Origin: Purpureocillium takamizusanense
Lineage: Eukaryota > Ascomycota > Sordariomycetes > Hypocreales > Ophiocordycipitaceae
Direction of reading: 5' to 3'
NCBI RefSeq assembly: GCF_022605165.1
Contig: NC_063069.1
Coordinates: 4,712,001 to 4,776,000 of the forward strand
Length of the DNA: 64,000 nt
The notes beneath the pieces are model-generated. The model was given only the letters and a program-made list of their open reading frames with translations. It had not been told where the DNA came from and made no database searches. Positions 22,888-33,728 of this stretch are shown here, in pieces. The position numbers were made by a program, and so were the translations under genes. Every line of letters begins with the position of its first letter. Within the stretch, counting starts at the first letter, position 1.

Positions 22888-23756
22888 GATGGCGATGTCC
22901 TGCCAGCAGCAGGATGTGGGCGATAGGACTTCCCTGTCGCGTCGGCGCTCTAGAAAAGTTCGGGCCCATAGATGTCATTTGCGGATAAATCCCGGTTGAT
23001 AAGGATCATTTTACAACATTGTGTGGCCTACCCTATATCTGTTGCGGATCATCGCCACAGACCTCGCACTCAACGACTGTGTGAATTTATGAAAATGTCG
23101 CCAAGTGCAGATAATTGACGCAATAGAGACCTATAGAACTATCAGCTTTCCCTGCGCTCTAGTCATCTCTTGCCAGTATCAGAAGGATGACTAGCTGTTT
23201 TTTATGTAGTGTATCGTATACTGCACGAAGTATTATACTTCGCAAAGGGTTCACACATAGCCAGCCGTGTGCCATGAATATTTTCTTTCTACTTGTATTA
23301 CGGCTGAATATCCTAGTCTTTTAGCAAGCATACTGTTCTATAGCAGTCTATACTATTGTGATCTTAGAGACAGCTCGACGCCCTAAGAGACCAGGGTAGC
23401 TGCAAGGTGAGCTGTCCGTGCCTCATTCAGTGTAACCATAGATTGACTTATTAGAACCGTGGACCCCCAAAGTCAGACAACTCTGGTGGCCTATATAGTC
23501 CAGCCTTATCGCCGTTCACACTCGAGACTACTTGAGGTCTCGTTGGGAGAGTGTACCGGTTCAATTCCCACCGCGCCCATAACCTTACACGAGCACCTCA
23601 TTACACCCCGTCAACAAGCGTGCACTGCCTAATCAGGTGTGCGTTGAAATATTATCACAGCTTGTATCCTTCTGACTGAAGTCAGTCGCTTCACCGCGCA
23701 TAGCGCGACTTTTTAACAGTTTTCCAGTTGTTGACCTTGAGAATCGCCACGTGAAC
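22888..23756. other. Intergenic between divergent genes; AT-richer, with a tRNA-like relic
   Basis: Contains the promoters of prp22 (minus) and the dienelactone hydrolase gene (plus). The middle part is clearly more AT-rich than the flanking genes. It holds an 8-bp inverted repeat CGAAGTAT/ATACTTCG with a 1-bp spacer (23226-23242) and the tRNA-like relic at about 23535-23579. Confidence 0.45.
23535..23579 (+). pseudogene. Degenerate tRNA-like relic lacking an anticodon arm
   Basis: TCTCGTTGGGAGAGTGT (23539-23555) looks like a tRNA D-arm (TCTC pairs with GAGA around GTTGG). Almost directly after it comes GGTTCAATTCC, a perfect Pol III B-box/T-loop, then CACCGCGCCCA, which looks like the 3' acceptor strand plus discriminator A. 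The anticodon arm and 5' acceptor strand are missing, and three T-stem positions do not pair. It cannot be a working tRNA; a deleted tRNA pseudogene or the head of a tRNA-derived SINE fits. Confidence 0.35.
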
Positions 23757-24787
23757 ATGAGCGACCCCCAAACAACAGGCCACTTGTTGGCCAGACTGCC
23801 AGGGGATTGCTGCGCGAAAGGTTGCATTCACAAGGGTAACCCGCGAGGAACCTACGAGACCGTCGCTGGCGTGGAGACATATGTTGTGCAACCCCCGGCC
23901 GGAAGCTCTAACGGGCATATTGTTCTGTACTTTGCCGACATATTCGGTCTATATACGAATGGCCTGCTGGTCATGGACAGCTTTGCAGACGCAGGCTACC
24001 TTGTCCTCGGACTTGACTACTTCAACGGTGTAAGTGAGACCAAACTGTGTTCTCTCTCAGGACCTTTTCTCCATCTTCGGGCACGGGCAGCTCGCTCATG
24101 GTGGAGAAACGCAGGACCCAATCTGGAAGCACAAACCTCCAGTAGAGAGCGGCAAGGGCCACAGCTACGACTTTCGGGACTGGATCGAGCCCAACTTCGA
24201 CTTCCACGGCTGGCTCAACAAGCACATTGCCTTTGCGGATGAGGCCGTGCCCAGGTGGACAGCCGCCGTCAAGGAGATTTACGGCCAGGCCGACACCAAG
24301 TACGCGTGCGTCGGGTATTGCTTCGGAGCTCCGTACGTGTGCGACCTGCTTGCTAGGGACGTCGTATCGGCTGGGGCCGTTGCCCACCCGGCGTCTCTCA
24401 GTGATCACCATTTCGCCAACATCAAGCGTGCGCGCGCCCCCCTTGCTCCTTGGACCATGCATGGCTTGCTTGCTTGCTGACGACTTTTGTCGGGCCAGGA
24501 CCCTTGTTCCTCTCTTGCGCGCAGGTGGACTACACCTTTCCACAGGACTCACGCCGCAAGGCGCTCGATATCCTAAGCGAGGGCAAGAAGACTTGGGAGC
24601 TGCAGCTCTTCACCAACGTCGAGCACGGGTTCGCGCTCCGCAGCGACCTGGACGATCCGTACCAGCGTGAGTGGGAAAGGACTCGAGGCGAGGTGTAACG
24701 GTTGCTGACGCTGCTTCGACAGGCTATGTCAAGGACGCGAGCTTTCGTGGCATTGTCCACTGGTTCGATACGTGGCTTTCGCAGTGA
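23757..24787 (+). CDS. Dienelactone hydrolase family protein (four exons)
   Basis: Exons 23757-24029, 24115-24427, 24499-24666 and 24723-24787 encode 272 residues. Joins recreate family text: DYFNG|DPIWKH, NIK|RPLFLSCAQVD and PYQ|RYVKD. It is an alpha/beta hydrolase of the dienelactone hydrolase type with the nucleophile Cys160 in GYCFGAPYVC, Asp near 206 (SCAQVDYTF) and His near 237 (VEHGFAL), so the catalytic triad is complete. Bacterial members open dienelactone rings in aromatic breakdown; fungal members are cytosolic hydrolases of largely unknown substrate. The start is ATG 23757; the GTG two codons before is not needed. For the first intron three in-frame acceptors exist (24060, 24090, 24114); the last gives the conserved DYF-G-DP-WKH and is preferred. 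Confidence 0.92.
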
Positions 24788-25135
24788 CGGATGGTGGGCA
24801 GACTGCTGCCACGGGCATGTGAGGGTCTCGGCATGGTGAAAGCGAGACGCGCAAACAAATTGAGTAATCGACATCCGGCCGTCTTTCGCTTTGGCGTACT
24901 TCGTACCAGCTTGACAACAACGTATGGTATGGTACTCCCTAAAGGCCGACGTAATTGCCCACAAATTGCCGACGTGGTGATTATCTGCGAAGCCAAACGA
25001 AGTTTAGAGGACAAAATGTATGCGACAGCGCTGCCGTGAGTGCGAGACAGGCGCTGCGGCTCCATTATTGCGCCCGAATGACGTCCACGTTTCCCTCCTG
25101 CGCCCGCCCGCCTTCGACAGCAAGCGGGCTCCAAA

Positions 25136-25160
25136 GGCCAGCCAGCCAGCCAGCCAGCCA
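25136..25160. repeat. (CCAG)n short tandem repeat
   Basis: Five to six tandem CCAG units upstream of the PMP3-type gene, directly abutting a CCAAT box. Confidence 0.75.
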
Positions 25161-25164
25161 ATCA
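25157..25164 (+). promoter_or_regulatory. CCAAT box (HAP/CBC-type) upstream of the PMP3-type gene
   Basis: CCAATCA, the extended consensus of the fungal CCAAT-binding complex, lies about 390 bp before the start codon and about 75 bp before a TATA-like TAAAATAA. Assignment is by sequence only. Confidence 0.35.
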
Positions 25165-25548
25165 AGTGCGCAGCCCCGCCCCTCGGCATTACGCAAGCGA
25201 CGACCTCCACTGTCCCGCCACTCTTCGCCGCCGCTGTAAAATAAGGCTGCCCTTTTATTAGCGCCTGCTCTCGTGACGCGCGCTGCCGCCTGGCCGCCGC
25301 CGGTGGGGGTGGGGAGGATGAGGTGGATGAGAGGGAGGCGTCAGCCGTCATCGCCGGGCTGGCTGGTGACTCCCGTCCGCACGTACGAAGTAGCGTTTGC
25401 CCGCACCGCCGTCCCGACGGTTCCTTTCGTCAACCACCGTCGCGAGACTCCTAAAAAAACGTGCAACGCCTCGCCCTTTCGAATAGAAGGAACCCTCATC
25501 GTCGCCGCCTCCCCTCCTCGAGACACCTAGAGCCAAGCTCGCCGCAAC

Positions 25549-26171
25549 ATGTGCTCTGCCGACATCTTCCTCGGCCTCTTGGCCATCCTCTTCCCACCGC
25601 TGCCGGGTACGTAATACTGCCTGTGACTTTGTCGCGCCACCACCACCCCGCCAGACATTCAACCCACGACTCCAACGACCCACGGTGATGAACGGTCGGG
25701 GACAACGTCGACTCTCACACAGACATTTTTGCTAACGTCTTTTCTCTTCTCCGTCTATACAATACAGTCTGGGTCAAGCGCGGCATCTGTAGCGCCGACT
25801 CCATCATCAACATCCTCCTCTGCTGCCTGGGCTTCATCCCCGGCCTGTTCCACGCCTGGTACATCATCGCCAAGTTCCCCGAGCCGCCCTACGAGTACGA
25901 AGCCCTGCCCAACGACCGCGAGGGCGGCCGCGTCACATACGTATACGTCCAATCACCCCACGGGTCCGGCTGCAACGGCCAACAGCAGCAGCAGCAGCCC
26001 CGACCCCAAGGCGGCATGAACTACGGCAGCACCCAGGGCCAAAACCAGTCACAGGGTCAGCAGCACCAGGGTCCCGCGGGCTCTGGCGAGGGCGGCTCTC
26101 ACGGCGGTGGTGTCCCACCATCCTATGCCGAGGTGGTAGCTGGCGACCACAAGATTCAGTCAAGGGACTAA
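25549..26171 (+). CDS. PMP3/UPF0057 family plasma-membrane proteolipid with long C-terminal tail (two exons)
   Basis: Exons 25549-25606 and 25768-26171 (intron 161 bp) encode 153 residues. The join gives PPLPVWVKRGICSADSIINI, the PMP3/RCI2 hallmark, followed by LLCCLGFIPGLFHAWYII. Two hydrophobic helices (about 3-20 and 30-50) form the whole core; the first exon alone encodes helix one. Yeast Pmp3 and plant RCI2 proteins sit in the plasma membrane and limit membrane hyperpolarisation and cation uptake under salt or cold stress. Unlike the 55-residue yeast protein, this one has about 100 extra residues, rich in Gln, Gly, Ser and Pro, ending in a PPSY (PPxY) motif. Long-tailed versions are common in moulds. 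Because the first exon is short, this gene is easy to miss. Confidence 0.93.
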
Positions 26172-26604
26172 ACTTGGTCTTGAATCATACCGACGAACCA
26201 TGCGTCAGGCACAGCGCCCCGGACAGAGCCGTAGAGGAAGATGGCTCATTCTTCTACTAATTTCGCAAAACAACGCCAAGTCTTTGCCGACAACGGGATA
26301 ACATACCCTCCTGAGATGGGGGAACCGGACAGCGGACAATCGCTCAGGCATGGCTATCTGTGAGAGGATAAAGATGGGGAAGTTGGCGTTGTCGGATGTG
26401 TACCTTTATTGCTATCAACAGCGTTAATGGCATTGCTCACTTGAATGGGTACCTGAGACCAGGGGCGTTTCTACCAGTAGATGGGCGTTGTATCCGACTA
26501 TCTGAGCTCCTGAATCATCTACCAGTAGTCCATCACCTAGTCGAGACCGGCCGATGCGGTGTTCTAACTGCATATCTGCTCTTAACGTGACGTAATTACT
26601 CCAT
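26172..26604. other. Intergenic between convergent 3' ends
   Basis: Holds the 3' flanks of the PMP3-type gene (plus) and arb1 (minus). I see no gene or repeat. Confidence 0.4.
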
Positions 26605-28232
26605 TTAATCCTCTTGGTAGTGCTGTGCCTCATCGCCGAAGCGGTCATGCACCGATGGCGCAGGTCGCTCGTTCACTCGGGGCATCTTGTAGTGCTTCAT
26701 GAGCTCTTGGGGCAGGAATGTGTAGAACGTGGGAACCACATTGGAGCACGCCTTGACAAAGCGAAATCCCACCTCCAGCTCAATGATGACCACTGCCATC
26801 TTCATTCCTTCTCTCATGTTTGCAAGAATGGCGTCTTCAAAGAACAGCCACATATTGTCGCTGTCCACCGGTGCTGGGCCGGAGGGGTGGTCCCAACCGT
26901 CTTCGATCGAAGTAGGTCGAACGCAAACTCGGCCGATGGGCGCTAAACCAGGTTCACCGTCACCAATTTTGAGCTGTTTGAAGCGCTCGATAATGTCCGC
27001 GGTGGCGCGTTCAATCCGAGTGACTTCCACAGCGCACCGGGTTTCCTTGATAGGAACGGGCTGGCGAAACTCGATCAGGTCAAAGACCTCCACAAGACCC
27101 AGAAGAGCACAAGAGGCGTAGAAGATGGCCTTTGGATCGAAATTCTCTGGCCGTGAATGGATAGGAATCGTCCAGTCTCCTGGGTCAGCAGGCGAGAACA
27201 GGTCTGCGGCGGCAAGATTGAAAGCGCCTGGAACAGACGATCGGACGGCGTCCACGGCTGGCCACTCATCCTTGGCATCCGAGCAGAGCTGCAGCGCTCG
27301 CTTCACATCATCTTCGTACTCCGGGCAGACGTCATGCTGCAAGACGTAGCGGAGGAAGTTGGCAACGACGTCCGCTGCCGCTGCCATGCGTTCAATTTTG
27401 CCCCCAGTAAGCTCCATCAGAGGAGTTGAAAAGAAGCCGGCCGCGACGCCGGTAAAGTCGACTGACCAGTCCTCTTCATCACCGTTGTAAAACCGATCAT
27501 CGCCGCTGCTGCCTCCGTGGACTGTGTCCCGGGCAGTGAGGTCTCGGCGTTCCGCGGGAGTTAGCCCTTGAAGGTCTTTCGGGTCGTGTCCTCCAAACTG
27601 GTTCATGCTTGTGTCAACCCCGCCTAGGAAAAGGTACTCGTCGAAGAAGAGAGTGTGTTCTGATTGAAGACGGCGACGAGTGCGGAAGCGCTGAATGCAG
27701 GACTGGATTCGGCTGGATCAAAGTCAGCTTCCAAAGTTGGTCATGGTCAAGGAAGAATGCGCACTCTGCAAAAGGAATGTCACTGAAGAGACTGTTAGCA
27801 TCAGGCGTAGAGCGCTGTTGATATGCCCAGCATACCTGGAATAGACCTCAGTTTGCTCATCGGCGTGCTCCTGAGGTGTCATAGGAGGATCGGCGTAGTA
27901 CTCTGCCAGCGGTTAGCTTGATTCGAGTGACCTGTCAAGCTGTCAGGGTATCGTCTGCGTGTTCAATTACCTTCAAACCCCGTCCCACGATTCTTGGGAA
28001 GGGCGGTCGGTCCCCGTTGTGCCAGTGACTTTTTGCCTCTATTCCTCCTCTTCTTCTTCGAACTTTTCGACGCTTGCGTCTGCTCGTCCCCTGCACCCAG
28101 AAGAACATCTCCATCGGAGTCGGGCTGGTTTGACACTCCAATTTCGCTGGGATGCTCGATCCCGCCTATGGTGACTGTCGATCCGCCGGCGACAACTTCG
28201 GCAACCGTCTCGCTGTCTTTGCTCTGGTCCAT
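26605..28232 (-). CDS. arb1: Argonaute siRNA chaperone (ARC) complex subunit Arb1 (four exons, one of 18 nt)
   Basis: Exons 28232-27971, 27902-27836, 27782-27765 and 27712-26605 give 484 residues; introns are 68, 53 and 52 bp. The N-terminal exon encodes an acidic leader, then the basic run SKKKRRNRGKKS and NRGTGFE. Exon 2 supplies EYYADPPMTPQEH, the 18-nt exon 3 supplies DIPFAD, and exon 4 starts RIQSCIQRFRTRRRL...FFDEYLFLGGVDTS. This is the conserved core of Arb1 (PF09692 type). In fission yeast Arb1 binds Argonaute with Arb2, holds duplex siRNA, inhibits slicing and is needed for RNAi-directed heterochromatin. All phases close and only this set of joins keeps the PFADRI-CIQRFR motif. A prediction starting at the ATG at 27606 would lose 150 residues. 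Confidence 0.93.
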
Positions 28233-30270
28233 CCTGACCGGTGATGTTGGGCCGTTGTTGGTGTGTGATGTTGCCCCAAATGGAAGAGTGCGTTGCTAAG
28301 AAAGAGAAAAGAGGGAAGGAGCGGTGCAAACGGAGCAGTGATGCGGGCAGTGACTGTGCGAGAGGAGGGAGCACCCGTTTGCACGTCTGGTAAGCGTCAT
28401 TCACAGATGTCTGCAGTAAGAATTAAGCATCGCAGTTGCAACTAGCGGACAAAGAAAGTCTGAGTGAATCATGAAAGTTCAGAGTGTTACATTTGTTCCA
28501 CGTTCTGGAGGGTGACGATGGTGAAATCCCTAGACGGCAACGACGAAGGGTCGAAGTTGCCCAACAGGTGCTCGCAACACATGATGAATCACACCGTCTT
28601 GGAACGCCCAAAGATGGCGCCTTGGCTACAAACTCGTCTACAATACCAAGCATCTTAAGTCGGGGATCTGCAACGCAACCCAAGGATCGAAATGGGACTC
28701 AAAGACATGTTGAATATTAGCCCGAATGTAGTTCAGATCCTATAAGTGCTAGCAAGATGCACTAGCTAGAGCGTTCGAAGTCCCTTGCTTTGTAGCATGT
28801 GAGCGAAGTAGAATGCCGTCATAGCACGTCGACGATGCCTCAATTATTGAGGCGGCCCCTGATGTTTCCTGAGATTTGCACTTTCGATAGCGTGAAGATA
28901 TAAGTCAGGAATTTTACACAAAGAACTGCACAAGGGCTGCAAATCGTGCAATATTGGACTTAAATATCATCGTAGGCTGCGAAGTGGTCATCCTGCCTTA
29001 TTACAGAGTCAATATGCGCCTTCAGAAGGCGCTTTGAACGAGAGACAGCTTGGCGAAAACCGAACAGAGGTGACCAAAACATGGAGCAACAACCATTTCC
29101 AAGATGAGGCGGCGGCTGAGCTCAGCCCATTGAGGCTATGCAGGCCCAACTTGAGGCGGAACGTCCGCCGCGTGAGGAGGTAAACGCTTGAGACAGCGAA
29201 GCCCATAACGGGTGGATAATGCCTTTGCGCCTCAGATTCCATCCAACAAACACAAGCCTCGCCGCAAGTAAAGTAATCGCTCTATCGCTATTCCTCATCC
29301 AGTGCAAAAGGGTTTCTCTCCAAACGAGAGGGCGGAAGTTGGCCCGCAAGGGCTGATTCAGTCATCCCGAGTGGGCTTACGTCCACGAGGTTGACCCATC
29401 CCCATTTGGCCACCAGAAGTCCGCCTCGTGAGGCATCAAATCTCCCCTAGGCTTTGGGCCAGGGCTGTGGCCACACTGGCCCTCAAGGGCGCGTAGAACA
29501 TCTTCGGCCACGGACTTTGATTGAAGCGGGACAAGGGCTGTCGTGCCTTTGATGGCCTACATACCGACTTCACTCATAGACCATCAAGTGGACAAAGGGT
29601 GAGAGCACAGGGTGGCTGTACAGAGGGTGTAAAGGCGCACAGCGACCTCTCGCCTGGGGATGTGGCACAGATAGGTGCGTGCAGTCGTCCACGTGGGACG
29701 GCGAGGGAGGCTCACGGTCAATCATACGTCGTCATAATCCAGCGCGCCTCACATTGATGAAGGAATGCCGAGGCCGTCTGTTGGGCCGGAGTGAATGGTA
29801 GAGGTTCTAATCCCAGCACGTCATGACCAAGCAGCCTGCACTGGACACAAGGCGGTCGCCTACCGTGCTTTGTACAGATCAGGTCCGTACGTGTGTACGA
29901 AGTATAATCGTGCATGTACGAAGTACGTGCGACATTGAAACAAGGTGCAGCGGTTCCAGGTTGAGCGAGGCGCGAACCCTGGCGGCGAGAAGCCGCCTTG
30001 GCCGCAGATGAGCAGGATGCCCACCAGCTCCGCCTCCCTCGGAACTCGCTTTATCGGGTGCAGCACAGTGGAGCTCACCTCACCTCAGCGGACGGGAGTT
30101 TAAGCTACTGACGCGAGGCTGCAGCGTCGGGTGCTGGTGCTGCACTACCTACCCCGTCAGGGCATTGGGGGCACAGGCCCAGGCACAGGCAGCGGCAGTG
30201 GAGGCACCCGACACAGACCAGACGCACCTACCGAGCAGGTGACGTGAGCTGGCCAGCCGTGTTGGGGAGG

Positions 30271-30294
30271 TGGCGGCGGCGGCGGCGGCGGCGG
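30271..30294. repeat. (GGC)n microsatellite
   Basis: About seven to eight tandem GGC units in non-coding sequence, followed by AGC units. Confidence 0.75.
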
Positions 30295-31598
30295 CAGCAG
30301 CTGGGCTGGGGTCGCGGCCGGGTGGCTCAGCACCTGGCTGATATGAGCCCGGCTGCACACTGACACAGGACAGGAGACGAGCACCAGCCAACCAGGACGA
30401 CTCGTTCTCTCCTGTACGTTAGCGAATAGGTGATTACGTCTGCGTCTTTTGCCTCGGCGGCACAGGCGTGAGGGAGCGACAGCGGCAGCGATGCCTGAGG
30501 GCGACAACTGGGGCTGGGCTGCGATATGTCGGCGCTTGATTCGTGGCTCGCCACAGAGATGGCCTTGTTCGTGCGAGAGGTGTCTGCTGTGCAGCGGCAG
30601 AGCGCTTGCGCGAATGTGCATTGCCTTGTTCTGTGCTGTGACTGCCGACGCCGCGGCCCCGTCCAGCGTGCGCCTCGCGGCGATGTGATGTCCAAGATGC
30701 GAAGCAGATATCTGACCGAAGACAAGGCAAGCTGGAGACCTGGGGCGGCGCCTGCGAGCCTCCAGCTGCCTTTCCATTTGGTTCAGGGTGTGCTGGGCAT
30801 TGAGGGGCCCTGGGGAGTCAATCGCCCGGCCGCGGCCCACTCTGGCGGGGTGCTGCCTAGGCAGTAGGTGCTCACCTGGGTGCCCGTAGACCTGGCTGGC
30901 GGGAGGTGAGTGAGCCCTGGAGCGGGCACCCAACGAGGAGGCACATCAGGAGGCTCTCCAGCGCGCAGCTGTGGCGCCGTGGTTTCCAGGTTGCTGCTGC
31001 AGGCGAGGAAAAAAAATCTTTCCATCCAATCTTGTCGGCGTTGCCTACCTCAGCTACCCCCCCTCCAACCCTCCCTCCCTCCCACCGGCTGTAAATCAGC
31101 CAGCCAGCGCATGCCTTTTGGTACCCCCGACCATGTGCCAGCGCCGCCGCAAACAGCGTCACGTCACTGTGCTGAGGTGGCAATGGGACCAATGCTGCCC
31201 GGCTGCTGTTTGTTGCTGCACGCCTGCTGCAGGGAGCCACCCGGAGAGCCGGACGGGCCCCTTGGCGCCCCAGGCCCAACGGAGCCTAGCGCCCTGCCAA
31301 GTATGACCGGGCCGGGGCACGTTGGCTGGAAGTCGCGGAGCGAGAGTGGCTGAGGGCGCGTCAGGATTGTCCATCCATCCATCCGTCTCTCCTTTGCGCT
31401 TCTTCACAACCACTGCTGTTCATTCCATTTTAATCCATCCCGCCCTTCCGTCCCCGTGCCCCCAACGCCAGACCACCCAGGCGACCCTCGCGCGACAATC
31501 ATCCTGCCTCGTTTGTGTGCCCCTGTCCTACAGCGCCCGTCGATCGCTTCTTTGCGCATCCATAAAGCTGTCCCCGTGGCCCTTCGATGAGACCGAGC

Positions 31599-31643
31599 AG
31601 CCACCACCACCACTACCACCACCATCACCATCACCGCCACCGC
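31599..31643. repeat. Imperfect (CAC)n microsatellite
   Basis: An ACC/CAC/CAT mixture upstream of the multikinase gene, within a pyrimidine-rich probable leader. Confidence 0.65.
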
Positions 31644-31865
31644 ATCGCTGCAAGCGACCTGCCCCAAGCGCTCATTCACAACGCTCACTGTCACACGAGA
31701 CCATCCGCATCACCATCATCAGTCTCCCGCCGGCACGTCGGCGGTGACGACGTTGCCCCTCTCCTCGACATCTCCGTTCCCCCATAAGTAGGGGAGTCGC
31801 CTCGGCCCCTACGCCTCTTCTCCCCTTTGGCCACCGTCGCGCGCATCTTTCCACAATCCTCTACA

Positions 31866-33105
31866 ATGGTTCCCAAAGAGCTACCTACGCGCGACCAACT
31901 GCGCGACTACAACCATGCCGTCGCTGGACAGTGAGTAACCACGCACCGGCGCCGCCGCCTGCTGCGCCCCCTCGTACTACCACCAGGCTTGGGCTGATTC
32001 GTGACGATGCAGTGCTGGCACCCTTTGCGACGCCGACGGCGAACTTTTCATCAAGCCATGCACGCAGTCGGAAATCGATTTTTACCAATCCGCCAATCGG
32101 CGGCATCCTGAATTTGCCGATTTGATGCCCCTCTTCATGGGGTCTTTGATGCTCAGCGACCCGACCACTGAAGGCATTGACGAGGCCGTCGCTGGGGTCA
32201 TCTCCGATGCCGGCGATATCAAGACAACCAAAGACCAGATCGTCGCCTCGGTCGCTCAGCAAATAAAGAACGCGCCGCTCGACACCTCTGAGCCGTCCGA
32301 GTCACAGTCCGAGTCACAGTCCGAGGACAACATTTCGTGGATCCCGACAAAGGGCAAGAAGATCAAGACGGACAAAGCCGTCGTTCTCGAGAATGCAACG
32401 TTTGGTTTCAAGCAGGCAAACATTCTTGACGCCAAGCTCGGCGTCAGACTGTGGGCCGACGACGCGCCGCTCGAAAAGAAGCGTCGCTTCGACAAGATCT
32501 CCTCCGAGACAACACACGGCAATCTTGGCTTCCGCATCGCTGGCATGAGGGTCTACCGCGGGTCGGAGGATTCATCAGACCTGGATGAAGAGGATTACAA
32601 GATTTACGACAAGGATTACGGTCGCCTGTCCGTCAACAACGAAAATGTAGTCGATGAGTTCCGCAAGTTCGTTTTCAACAAGGCTGCTGGTGTCGATGAG
32701 GAGCTAGGTCGGGCTGTTTGCGAAGCCTTTGCGCGCGATTTGAGGAGAGTGATCGATGTCATGTCTCGGCATGAGAGTCGCATGTTCTCAGCGTCGCTAC
32801 TATTTGTTTTCGAGGGCGACGGGGAGGCCCTTCGCAAGGCCATTGAGGAGAACAATTCGCTGGTGGATTCGACGGTCGAGAAGGCATTCTTGGACCGCAT
32901 GACGAGCCGTATCGACAGCGGCATTGGCCTTGATGACTCAGACAGCGACGAATTCGATGATCTGGAAGCGTCACTGCCCAAGATTTATACGTTGAAGCTC
33001 ATCGACTTTGCACACGCACAGTGGACACCGGGGCTGGGCCCCGACGAAAACATTCTCACCGGTGTGAGGAGCCTGGAGCGCATCTTCCAGGAGATGGCGC
33101 AATGA
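31866..33105 (+). CDS. Inositol polyphosphate multikinase (IPK family, Arg82/IPMK type; two exons)
   Basis: Exons 31866-31930 and 32013-33105 (intron 82 bp) encode 385 residues. The join yields AVAG|HAGTLCDADGELFIKPC, the conserved N-terminus of IPMK enzymes. The family catalytic motif PxxxDxKxG appears as ANILDAKLG near 157-163, RIAGMRVY follows, and the C-terminal metal-binding motif is LIDFAHAQWTPGLGPDENIL near 350-368. A Glu/Ser-rich insertion (SESQSESQSED, about 105-120) lies before the catalytic core. The enzyme phosphorylates IP3 and IP4 to IP5 in the nucleus and feeds inositol pyrophosphate signalling; the yeast protein also stabilises Mcm1-ArgR transcription complexes. The first 22 residues lie on a 65-nt exon, so a gene model starting at the ATG at 32122 would be truncated. 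Confidence 0.95.
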
Positions 33106-33728
33106 CCGTCATGATACGAGCAAAACAAAAAAGCGACAAAGGACGCCCCTTTTGCACTATAGCCATGTGCGTGCGGCCAAACGAATAGCGCTTGATGATA
33201 ATGATGAACGAGAGTCTGGGGATGGGTATACCCGGCGGGATATATCATAAGAGTCGATTTTGGTGTGTTGTTTCACGGCATGCATGCATGGAGAGGCGAC
33301 CATCGGCCCTCTGAACTATGTTATCTCGTGGCGTTTAAGGCGAAGTTGGAAGGATATGCGGCCGGTCAGGTAGAGCATTGCGCCTCAGCGGCGAACGAAG
33401 GCATCTTATCAAGTCATTTGCATGGCGAACCCTTTAGCACAGCCAATCCTGAATTGAGTGTGTGCTTGGAAATTGGAGCTGCTCTGGACTCACCCGCCCG
33501 TGGTATGCTGCCAGCCATCTGAATTGTGTAGAAGAACCCGCATGAAGTCAAAAGACGTAGTAGCCAAGACTGCACTACAAGCCAAAGTCCGCAAGGCTAC
33601 CTAGACCCAGCAGCCCCACCACGGTGCCCCTCCGCCGCAAACCTCCAGGCAAGCTTCCAAGACCTCCATCCTCGACTCCTGCAACAGCTCCCAACCTCGA
33701 CTGCACCGTCGTCCATGTAGTCCTAGTC
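33106..33728. other. Intergenic between two plus-strand genes
   Basis: An 85-codon frame at 33265-33522 has no motif and is not supported. Otherwise it holds the 3' flank of the multikinase gene and the promoter of clp1. Confidence 0.4.

Larger units (their letters stand above)
24788..25548. other. Intergenic; PMP3-type gene promoter
   Basis: Contains a CCAG/CAGC repeat (25136-25160) running into a CCAAT box, an A/T-rich TATA-like TAAAATAA (25236-25243), and two copies of the TACGAAGTA motif (24897-24905 inverted, 25384-25392). No other gene is seen. Confidence 0.45.
28233..31865. other. Long intergenic region between divergent arb1 and the multikinase gene
   Basis: 3.6 kb without a supported gene. 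It includes two TACGAAGTA motifs 21 bp apart (29896 and 29917), a (GGC)n run (30271-30294), a CAC/CCA-rich microsatellite (31599-31643), and pyrimidine-rich sequence just before the next ATG that looks like a fungal 5' leader. Frames of up to 258 codons on the minus strand (30157-30933) are GC-driven and show low-complexity proline runs only. Confidence 0.5.

Noticed and set aside
29785..29830. Second tRNA-like B-box (GGTTCTAATCC)
   Set aside because: Loop position 57 is a pyrimidine, no stem pairs, and no D-arm or acceptor is present.
30157..30933. Minus-strand open frame of 258 codons
   Set aside because: Proline run from a GGC repeat and no conserved motif; best explained by GC-rich non-coding DNA with few stop codons.
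33265..33522. 85-codon plus-strand frame between the multikinase and clp1 genes
   Set aside because: No motif, and it sits where 3' and promoter sequence are expected.
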